Assembly: GCA_964415435.1 (NCBI GenBank)
Contig: CAYPZT010000006.1
Location: forward strand, 1-45,997
Length of the DNA: 45,997 nucleotides
DNA from: CAYPZT01 sp964415435
Lineage (GTDB): Bacteria; Patescibacteriota; Microgenomatia; UBA1406; GWC2-37-13
Direction: 5' to 3'
Position numbers and translations under genes: made by a program. The notes under the pieces were generated by a model. The model was not told where the DNA came from. It saw only the letters and a program-made list of their open reading frames with translations, and ran no database searches. Below, one piece after another: positions 39,180 to 45,997 of the stretch (position 1 is the first letter of the stretch; every line of letters begins with the position of its first letter).

Positions 39180-41284
39180 CAGACTTTCTTGTCCAACATT
39201 CCCTGCAGTATATTTTTTGGCACCTCTTCATAGTGCGAAGGTTCCATGTAGAAAAACCCTCGTCCCTCGGTCAGAGAACGGATGATGGTTGCGTAGCCTG
39301 AAAGTTCTGCAAGAGGCACATAGCCTTTGATGACTACTGCACGCGAACGTTTGTCTGTTCCCAATATTTTTCCGCGCTTACTCGAAACGTCGCCGATAAC
39401 AACACCCATAAACTCTTCGGGTACCGTGACCTCAAGTTTCATTATAGGCTCAAGAAGCGTCGGTCCTGCTTGTTTGACAGCGTTATTAAGAGCCATCGCT
39501 CCAGCAATCTGGAAGGCAATATCTGAGGAATCGACATCATGGTAGCTACCATCAACAAGCGTGATTTGAAAATCCACAAGTGGGAAACCAAGGAGAACGC
39601 CTTTTTCAAGTGCATTAGTCATACCCTTTTGAATAGAGGGAATAAACTCCGAGGGAATCGCTCCTCCCTTGATCTTATTTACAAATTTAAATCCTTCACC
39701 TCGTGGCAAAGGTTCAATATTGACGACGGCATGACCATACTGACCATGACCTCCGGTTTGTTTAATATATTTTGCCTCGACCTCTTCCGCGCTTTTTGTA
39801 ACCGTTTCCTTGTATGCTACTTGCGGCTTACCTACATTTACATTCATACCCATTTCCCGCTTCATACGGTCTACAAGAATCTCGAGGTGGAGCTCACCCA
39901 TACCTGACATGATGGTCTGGTTTGTCTCCTGATTTATTTTAACTTTAAATGTGGGATCTTCTTCCGCAAGTCTCTGAAGACTGTAGGATAATTTTTCCTG
40001 ATCAGCTTTTGTCTTGGGTTCAATCGCAAGCGAGATGACGGGATCGGGGAATGTGATTTGCTCCAAAATTATTGGATTCGCCTGATCTGCAAGAGTATCA
40101 CCGGTCTTGGTATCTTTTGGCCCAACCAGAGCAACGATCTCTCCGGCGTACGCTTTATCAATTTCTTCCCTCTGGTTAGCATGCATAAGAAGTACACGGC
40201 TGACGCGTTCTTGTTTATTTTCACTCACATTGTATACGTACGAACCTGACTGAAGAATTCCTGAATAAATGCGGGTATAAGTCAGTTTCCCGACGTGCGG
40301 ATCAAGCTGAATTTTGAATGCCAGCGCGGAAAACTTTTCGTCAGGGGTAAGCTGTCGCATTACCTCAGTATTTGTCTTTGGGTTGATTCCCTTGATTTCC
40401 TTCAGATCGACAGGAGAGGGAAGATAGTCAACAATAGCGTCAAGAATAGGCTGTACGCCTTTATTTCTCAAAGAGGTGCCTGCATACACAGGAATAAGCT
40501 TGTATGAGATGACTGCTTTTCGAAGTGTTTTCTTTAAGTCCTCAACAGGAATTTCTTCCCCATTTAGGTATTTATTCAGAAGTGCATCATCGGTTTCAGC
40601 GATCTGCTCGATGAGCTTTGCGCGAGCTTTAAGCACGTCCTCTTTTATGTCTGCAGGGATTTCATCAGATATGTCATACTGAATGCCCATAGGATCCTTG
40701 CCCCAGACCATGCTTTTCATGGTGAGAAGATCAATGATCCCCTTAAATTCACTTTCCTTTCCGAGAGGAAAGACCATAACCGCCGGAACTGCACCCAATC
40801 GTTCCCGGATCTCATTTACGGTGGCGTAAAAATCTGCACCAAGTTTATCCATCTTATTGATGAAGCATATACGAGGTACTTTATACTTGTCCGCCTGCCT
40901 CCATACCGTTTCTGACTGGCTTTGCACGCCTTCCTCTGCGTCAAATACCACAACGCCGCCATCAAGAACGCGCAGCGAACGTTCGACTTCTGCGGTAAAA
41001 TCTACATGACCGGGGGTATCAATGATATTAATCCGCACATCTTTCCAGAAGGTTGTAGTTGCAGCAGATACGATTGTGATTCCTCTTTCTCTTTCCTGAG
41101 GCATCCAGTCCATCTGTGTATTTCCTTCATCGATGTCTCCGATTTTGTAGCTTCGCCCGGTATAAAAAAGAAGTCTTTCGGTAGTTGTTGTTTTACCCGA
41201 GTCGATGTGGGCAATGATTCCGACATTGCGGATTTTGTCCAAAGGTACATTTCTGTTTTTAGTGATGACTGATTGCTGTGCCAT
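39179..41284 (-). CDS. fusA: Elongation factor G
   Basis: A 701-aa translational GTPase driving translocation. G1 AHIDSGKTTTTER, switch region GITIVSAATTTFW, G3 DTPGHVDF, G4 INKMDK are seen, with domains II-V complete (VNIEPLPRG and the C-terminal SLTEGRGFF). Fits canonical EF-G in length. Sits in the rpsL-rpsG-fusA order. No Shine-Dalgarno sequence precedes the ATG (upstream bases are C-rich). Confidence 0.97.
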   Translation of the reverse strand: MAQQSVITKNRNVPLDKIRNVGIIAHIDSGKTTTTERLLFYTGRSYKIGDIDEGNTQMDWMPQERERGITIVSAATTTFWKDVRINIIDTPGHVDFTAEVERSLRVLDGGVVVFDAEEGVQSQSETVWRQADKYKVPRICFINKMDKLGADFYATVNEIRERLGAVPAVMVFPLGKESEFKGIIDLLTMKSMVWGKDPMGIQYDISDEIPADIKEDVLKARAKLIEQIAETDDALLNKYLNGEEIPVEDLKKTLRKAVISYKLIPVYAGTSLRNKGVQPILDAIVDYLPSPVDLKEIKGINPKTNTEVMRQLTPDEKFSALAFKIQLDPHVGKLTYTRIYSGILQSGSYVYNVSENKQERVSRVLLMHANQREEIDKAYAGEIVALVGPKDTKTGDTLADQANPIILEQITFPDPVISLAIEPKTKADQEKLSYSLQRLAEEDPTFKVKINQETNQTIMSGMGELHLEILVDRMKREMGMNVNVGKPQVAYKETVTKSAEEVEAKYIKQTGGHGQYGHAVVNIEPLPRGEGFKFVNKIKGGAIPSEFIPSIQKGMTNALEKGVLLGFPLVDFQITLVDGSYHDVDSSDIAFQIAGAMALNNAVKQAGPTLLEPIMKLEVTVPEEFMGVVIGDVSSKRGKILGTDKRSRAVVIKGYVPLAELSGYATIIRSLTEGRGFFYMEPSHYEEVPKNILQGMLDKKV

Positions 41285-41293
41285 AGGGGGTGT

Positions 41294-41767
41294 TTACCAC
41301 TTCAGATGTGAAAAAGCTTTGTTCTGCTCGGCGAGTTTTTCTGTCTGTTGACGTTTTGCGACTGCGCTTCCCTGATTTTTTGAAGCATCAAGAAGTTCGG
41401 CTGCCAATTTATCGGCAAACGATCTGTACTCTTTATTATTTCGGGCACGAGCCCCTTCGATAATCCAGTTCATCGCGAGGAAAAATTTCCGTTCGCGGCG
41501 AACTTCGGTCGGAACAAGGTACGAGGCGCCGCCAAGTCGGCGTGGTTTTACCTCATAAACCGGAGCAACATTATTGAATGCCTGTTGAAGGAGGCGAAGA
41601 CCATCCTGGTCTTGTTTTTCAAAGCCAGTCAAAACTGAATACACAATACCGGCCGCGACATCTTTCTTGCCATCAACCATAATATAGTTGATAAGTTTTG
41701 CAACTTCCTCACTGTTATAGACAGGATCAAACTTTACTCGGTGACGTTTATAAGGATGACGAGGCAT
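41294..41767 (-). CDS. rpsG: 30S ribosomal protein S7
   Basis: A 157-aa S7: MPRHPYKRHR start, VAKLINYIMVDGKK, the conserved ARGRRGGASYLVP-like RRLGGASYLVP segment, VRRERK and the C-terminal helix with a KRQQTEKLAEQNKAFSH tail. It nucleates assembly of the 30S head. 9 nt after it fusA starts; 5 nt separate it from rpsL. Confidence 0.96.
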   Translation of the reverse strand: MPRHPYKRHRVKFDPVYNSEEVAKLINYIMVDGKKDVAAGIVYSVLTGFEKQDQDGLRLLQQAFNNVAPVYEVKPRRLGGASYLVPTEVRRERKFFLAMNWIIEGARARNNKEYRSFADKLAAELLDASKNQGSAVAKRQQTEKLAEQNKAFSHLKW

Positions 41768-41772
41768 AGTGA

Positions 41773-42195
41773 TTAGGCTTCTTTAGCTTGGGGTTGCTTA
41801 GCTCCATATTTGGAGCGGGAAGTAGTTCTTCCTGATACGCCACCCGTATCAAACTTACCACGGACTATATGATATTTTACACCTGGTAAATCCTTGACTC
41901 TGCCACCTCGCACGAGGACAATAGAGTGCTCAGCAAGATTATGTCCGATACCTTGGATATAGGCAGTAACCTCCATTTTATTGGAAAGACGGACTCTGGC
42001 CACCTTGCGAAGGGCGGAATTTGGCTTTCTGGGAGTCATGGTACGAACCACAGTACATACGCCTCTTTTCATAGAGTTATTGGTAGGTACATATTTACGC
42101 TTAAGAGCATTGAATGTACTTTTTAGAGCAGCGGACTTCGACTTACGATTGCGTCGCTGTCTCTTCCTTTTTATCAGTTGGTTGATAGTTGGCAT
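41773..42195 (-). CDS. rpsL: 30S ribosomal protein S12
   Basis: A 140-aa S12 beginning MPTINQLIKRKRQRRNRKSK with a 13-aa longer N-terminal region than usual. MTPRKPNSALRKVARVRLSN and GGRVKDLPGVKYH are the decoding-site loops. The first Lys of the usual TPKKPNS is Arg (residue 56), the same change as the K43R streptomycin-resistance substitution of other bacteria. The start lies 53 nt inside the rpoC gene, in another frame, and is fixed by the conserved MPTINQL. Confidence 0.95.
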   Translation of the reverse strand: MPTINQLIKRKRQRRNRKSKSAALKSTFNALKRKYVPTNNSMKRGVCTVVRTMTPRKPNSALRKVARVRLSNKMEVTAYIQGIGHNLAEHSIVLVRGGRVKDLPGVKYHIVRGKFDTGGVSGRTTSRSKYGAKQPQAKEA

Positions 42196-45100
42196 AACGG
42201 TTTACAAATGCACCGTAATAATTATCAATTAAATCACGTGTAACTGGAATTAACCTTCCAATTATAACATTTTCTTTCAGTCCCAACAAGTAATCTATCT
42301 GGCCCTTGATTGCCGCAGACGAGAGGACGTTAGTGGTCTGCTCGAACGAGGCGGCTGATAACCATGAGTCGGTGTAGATCGCGGCACGTGTAATGCCGAG
42401 GATAGAAACCTTTCCGACGGCAGGTTTGCCACCCTGAGCCAAAACCTTCTTATTTTCCTCTTCAAACCGTATCTTCGAAACGACCTCATCTTTTATAAAT
42501 AGAGTATCACCCTCGTCCTCGATGATTACCTTGTCGCTCATTTTCCGGATGATGACCTCAAAGTGCTTGTCATGAATACCGATACCTTGCGACTCATATA
42601 CTCTTTGAACCTCATCCAAAAGGTAAAGTTGAGCAGATTGCAGACCTTTTATGGTGAGAATATCGTTTACGTTAAGATATCCTTCCGATAGCGGTGTGCC
42701 GCTTGTAATAAGTTCTCCATCCTTAACCTTTAATTTCTGCGACATCGGAATTACGAATTCCTGCTCCTGTACAGGTGTCTTGTCGACAGATGCGATCTTC
42801 ACATGATATGTCTCGCGTTCTGTGTCTTCTTGAATCTGTACCTTACCATCGATTTCAGCGATAGGTGAAACGATCTTTGGCGTACGGGTTTCAAAAAGCT
42901 CTTCAACTCGTGGAAGACCTTGTGTTACGTCGGAGATGACAATACCTCCAAAATGTCGGACACGCATTGTCAGCTGTGTACCAGGTTCACCGATGGACTG
43001 AGCTGCCATCACGCCGACAGGTACCCCTATTTCAACGAGTTTATTGTTTGAAAGATCAACGCCATAACATTTCTGGCAACAACCATACTTCGACTTACAG
43101 TAGAGCGGCGAGCGGACTACCACCTTTTTGACCCCGGCTTTTTCGACAAGACTCATAGGATCTTCGGTTAGAAGTGTTCCTGCAGGTACTATCACCTTGC
43201 CTTCAGACTGCGCGTCTTTGAGAAGATATCTTCCCTTGATGCGATCTCTGAATCGTTCTCCACGGGTATCGTTTATACCTATTATTAAGCCTTCTGTGGT
43301 CTGACAGTCTTCTTCCCGAACAATCATATCGTGAGATACATCAACAAGTCTTCGGGTTAGGTAACCCGCATCAGCGGTTTTGAGAGCCGAGTCGGTAAGA
43401 CCCTTGCGCGCACCGCGTGCAGATATAACGTACTCGAAAATGGTTAAGCCTTCTCGATAATTTGACTTTGTTGGAATTTCGATGATCTTTCCCAGCGGAT
43501 CGACGACGAGACCTTTAATTGCGGAAAGCTGTTTGAGCTGTTCACGTGAGGCGCGTGGGCCTCCAGATTTTATGCTAATCTTGATCGGGTTTTCCGCATC
43601 AAGCGCTTCCCATGTCATATCTGCCAACTTTTCTGTAGTATCAATCCAAAGTTTGTTTGAATATCGTCTCTTCTCTTCAAGAGTAAGAAGACCTTGTTCG
43701 TAGTTTTTCTCGATTTTTGTGATTTCCTTTTCAGTCTGCTGAACAATGGGATCCTTTTCAGGAATGATTTCACAGTCAAACACGGATACTGATAGACCAC
43801 CGGCAACTGTTGCACCCCAAAAGCCTACCTCTTTGATTTTATCGATCATTGCCCCAACCTCTTCATTGGTGAATATTTTCATGGCAGCAACGACGAGACT
43901 CTTAATATCGGCAGCTTTTACTTCCTGGTTTATAAACTGGAGTTCTGTTGGGAGAGACTGATTAAAGATCAGGCGTCCCACTGAACTTCTCAGGACTTTA
44001 TCTCCAATTTTGACAAGAATAGGCTGTCGAATGCTGATTCTGCCCATCTGATAGAGTTGGATTGCCTCATCTTTGGTTGAAAGAATCTGAAGCTCCTCAT
44101 CTTTTTTGTCGTTATAAGTAGCATCAAGAGTGGTAAGGTAGTAGCACCCGAGGGCCATTTCTTTATTAGGAAGTACGATAGGTGAACCGTCTGCGGGCTT
44201 TAACAGGTTGTGATAAGGAAGCATTCGATTTTTAACCTCGTCAATTGCATCTTTTGCAAGCGGCAGGAATACACCCATAGCATCTCCATCGAAGTCTGCA
44301 TTATATCCTTGGCAGACAGTCGGATGCAGTTTTATTGCATTTCCATCGGTCAGAATCGGATAGAATCCTAGAACCGAAAGCTTATGAAGCGTCGGAGGAC
44401 GATTCAAAAGCAGCGGGTGATCCTTCGTGATCTCTTCAAGGATGTCATATACAATCGGCTCTTTCTTTTCAAGGTAGTTTTTAGCGCTTTTTATATTGGG
44501 TGCGAGCCCTCGGATTATGATTTCATGGAGAAGGAATGGTTTAAAAAGCTCAATTGCCATCTCTCTTGGGATACCGCACTGATTGATTTTAAGCTCTGGT
44601 CCAACGATGATGGTTGAACGGCCTGAGTAGTCAACGCGTTTACCAAGAAGGTTCTGCCTGAAACGTCCCTGCTTTCCGCGAAGTATATCTGACAGTGACT
44701 TTTGTACTTTTGCGGCTGCACCTTGCGTGCGAAGTCGACCCCGTGATTTTTGAAGATCAATAAGCGAATCGACCGCTTCCTGTAACATCCTCTTTTCATT
44801 TCTCAAGATTATCTCAGGTGCACCAAGATCCATGAGCTGTTTGAGACGGTTATTTCTGTTGATGACGCGTCGATAGAAATCATTCAGGTCAGATGTAGCA
44901 AATTTTCCTCCCGGAAGCTGTACCACCGGTCGAAGATCTGGAGGGATAACAGGAAGAACAGTAAGAACCATCCAACGGGGTTCGATTGTAGCTTTCATAA
45001 ATGACTCGACTACACGCATCTTCTTAAGGAGCTTATTCCGCCTTTCGCCTTTTGCAGTATTAAGTTCCTTCAAACATATTTCAGCTTCTTTTTTTACGTC

Positions 45101-45940
45101 TAGCGACGCAAGCATCTCGTACACTACCTCCGAGCCCATTCCAACTTCTATACAATCGTCGACCCCTTGTTCACGATAGAATAGGTAGTCATCTTCCTCG
45201 AGTGTATCAAGGGGTTGAACTGATTTTATGATTTTTGCCAACCTGTCATAATAGGCTGAACGTTGTGATTTTTGTTCGACAAATCTGTCTGACAAGGCCT
45301 TGAGCTGTTCTCTTCCTTTCAGGTCAATCTCATTGCCTGTGATGTCGCGCTGTTCCTTGTTTGGGATTTTTTTTGTAAGATCTTCTTTCTGTTTTTTGAT
45401 TGAAGCCTCAACTTTTTCCTTTTCTATACCATACTGTTCTTCCAACTTCTGCAGCTCTTTCTTCTTAACATCATCAATGACAGAGGCTGCCTGCTTCTGT
45501 TTTTCTTTATCGACAGACTTCACGAGATAGAGCGCATAATAGATAATTCTTTCCAACGCCTGTGGAGGAACATCAAGAATGGTGCTCAGAACAGAGGATG
45601 GACCTTTGAAGTACCAGATGTGAGCTACCGGAGAAGCGAGTTTTATATGTCCCATACGTTCGCGCCGGACAGCTGATGTGGTAATCTCAACACCGCAGCG
45701 ATCGCAAACTATACCCTTGTAACGCATTCTTTTGTACTTTCCGCAGTAACACTCATAGTCTTTGGTAGGTCCAAAGATCCGTTCGTCAAAAAGACCATCT
45801 TTTTCTGCTCTGAATGTGCTATAGTTGATTGTTTCCGGTTTGGTAACCTCACCATGAGACCATTTCAGGATAGCCTCAGGAGAGGCAAGTGTAATGCGAA
45901 GACCCGAAAAATCAACCGGTGCACTTTGAGTGTTATCCAT
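42143..45940 (-). CDS. rpoC: RNA polymerase subunit beta'
   Basis: A 1265-aa beta' subunit. Seen in order: N-terminal zinc site CYCGKYKRM..CDRC, RMGHIKLASPVAHIW, a charged coiled-coil insertion (about 125-215, KEKQKQAA..QKLEEQYGIEKEKVEASIKKQKEDL), the active-site loop NADFDGDAM (three Asp for Mg), second zinc CCQKCYG, and GEPGTQLTMR of the trigger/bridge area. Its last 17 codons are also read by rpsL in another frame. Follows rpoB by 5 nt. Confidence 0.97.
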   Translation of the reverse strand: MDNTQSAPVDFSGLRITLASPEAILKWSHGEVTKPETINYSTFRAEKDGLFDERIFGPTKDYECYCGKYKRMRYKGIVCDRCGVEITTSAVRRERMGHIKLASPVAHIWYFKGPSSVLSTILDVPPQALERIIYYALYLVKSVDKEKQKQAASVIDDVKKKELQKLEEQYGIEKEKVEASIKKQKEDLTKKIPNKEQRDITGNEIDLKGREQLKALSDRFVEQKSQRSAYYDRLAKIIKSVQPLDTLEEDDYLFYREQGVDDCIEVGMGSEVVYEMLASLDVKKEAEICLKELNTAKGERRNKLLKKMRVVESFMKATIEPRWMVLTVLPVIPPDLRPVVQLPGGKFATSDLNDFYRRVINRNNRLKQLMDLGAPEIILRNEKRMLQEAVDSLIDLQKSRGRLRTQGAAAKVQKSLSDILRGKQGRFRQNLLGKRVDYSGRSTIIVGPELKINQCGIPREMAIELFKPFLLHEIIIRGLAPNIKSAKNYLEKKEPIVYDILEEITKDHPLLLNRPPTLHKLSVLGFYPILTDGNAIKLHPTVCQGYNADFDGDAMGVFLPLAKDAIDEVKNRMLPYHNLLKPADGSPIVLPNKEMALGCYYLTTLDATYNDKKDEELQILSTKDEAIQLYQMGRISIRQPILVKIGDKVLRSSVGRLIFNQSLPTELQFINQEVKAADIKSLVVAAMKIFTNEEVGAMIDKIKEVGFWGATVAGGLSVSVFDCEIIPEKDPIVQQTEKEITKIEKNYEQGLLTLEEKRRYSNKLWIDTTEKLADMTWEALDAENPIKISIKSGGPRASREQLKQLSAIKGLVVDPLGKIIEIPTKSNYREGLTIFEYVISARGARKGLTDSALKTADAGYLTRRLVDVSHDMIVREEDCQTTEGLIIGINDTRGERFRDRIKGRYLLKDAQSEGKVIVPAGTLLTEDPMSLVEKAGVKKVVVRSPLYCKSKYGCCQKCYGVDLSNNKLVEIGVPVGVMAAQSIGEPGTQLTMRVRHFGGIVISDVTQGLPRVEELFETRTPKIVSPIAEIDGKVQIQEDTERETYHVKIASVDKTPVQEQEFVIPMSQKLKVKDGELITSGTPLSEGYLNVNDILTIKGLQSAQLYLLDEVQRVYESQGIGIHDKHFEVIIRKMSDKVIIEDEGDTLFIKDEVVSKIRFEEENKKVLAQGGKPAVGKVSILGITRAAIYTDSWLSAASFEQTTNVLSSAAIKGQIDYLLGLKENVIIGRLIPVTRDLIDNYYGAFVNRYANYQPTDKKEETATQS

Positions 45941-45945
45941 AGTTA

Positions 45946-45997
45946 TTATTTAATGTAATCAATCGATAATCCTAATGCGTTGAGTTCTTTTACAAGT
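45946..45997 (-). CDS. rpoB: RNA polymerase subunit beta, C-terminal end (cut by the window)
   Basis: Reading 45996-45946 on the minus strand gives LVKELNALGLSIDYIK and a TAA (45948-45946). This is the typical RpoB C-terminus (VKEL.aLGL...). It lies directly upstream of rpoC in the standard order. Confidence 0.85.
   Translation of the reverse strand, partial: LVKELNALGLSIDYIK

Noticed and set aside
1..45997. TGA recoding as in Gracilibacteria/SR1
   Set aside because: Many genes end properly at TGA (for example 1028-1030 and 32442-32444), so the standard bacterial code fits.
1..45997. CRISPR arrays, insertion sequences or prophage
   Set aside because: No regularly spaced DNA repeats, transposase, integrase or phage structural genes were seen.

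Overview
The window looks like a chromosomal segment of a Candidate Phyla Radiation (Patescibacteria) bacterium, most likely of the Microgenomates group. The evidence is indirect: several small T4SS-pilin-like proteins, an archaeal-type ATP-dependent DNA ligase, an isopentenyl phosphate kinase, a DUF2298 (Chlor_Arch_YYY) membrane protein, shortened housekeeping proteins (712-aa ValRS, 172-aa MscS), very tight packing with touching or overlapping stop codons, and almost no Shine-Dalgarno sequences. TGA is used as a normal stop. No 16S or 23S rRNA is present, so the lineage cannot be fixed from this window.

Layout. 1-3065: end of an unknown gene, a detached 5S rRNA (minus), then a bPH-domain protein, a small membrane protein and a PP2C-like/TM/propeller protein. 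3111-10580: isopentenyl phosphate kinase and UppS (isoprenoid carrier lipid) flanking two pilin-like genes, then Fic, DNA ligase, two GT2 glycosyltransferases and an EEP-family nuclease/phosphatase. 10729-10969: a stand-alone 47-aa gene with a near-consensus promoter and a strong terminator. 11088-16862: DUF2298 protein, valS, then rpmH-yidC-jag without rnpA in between. 16917-29706: an envelope/secretion-like block (detailed below). 29703-38509: an RHH-nucleotidyltransferase fusion, pyrH-recF, tRNA-Ser(CGA), a TMEM175 channel, a PMT-like glycosyltransferase, two HhH DNA glycosylases, lexA, a TrpR-like regulator, a GNAT protein and a mini-MscS. 38514-45997: the rpoB-rpoC-rpsL-rpsG-fusA operon plus a metallophosphoesterase, all minus.

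The most unusual locus is 16917-29706. Two divergent operons start around 24680-24723. The minus one encodes a small Pro-rich TM protein, a Cys-rich M15 peptidase, a VirB6/TrbL-like polytopic protein (interrupted by an assembly gap) and a Cys-rich secreted domain fused to a pilin-like segment. The plus one encodes a ClpC-type double AAA+ unfoldase, a 45-aa TM protein, an M50-like membrane protease and another pilin-like protein. A 1206-aa tail-anchored protein of unknown family converges on the minus operon. The ClpC protein carries four divergent tandem repeats of about 45 aa exactly where ClpC normally has its ClpP-docking loop, plus a Pro-rich N-terminal extension and a C-terminal zinc ribbon. 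I infer a dedicated envelope protein-handling or secretion machine.

A second theme is regulation. At least a dozen genes have a sigma70-like -10 box placed so that the predicted transcript begins 0-5 nt before the start codon (leaderless mRNA). This pattern also moves several start codons (24723, 30536, 34540, 35383, 37991, 4610). lexA has a TTGACA-N18-TATACT promoter with two AAAC-N4-GTTT type operators, and the TrpR-like gene has an 18-bp perfect palindrome inside its own promoter. pyrH is preceded by a 13-codon ORF and an intrinsic terminator with no room for a promoter after it, which suggests attenuation.
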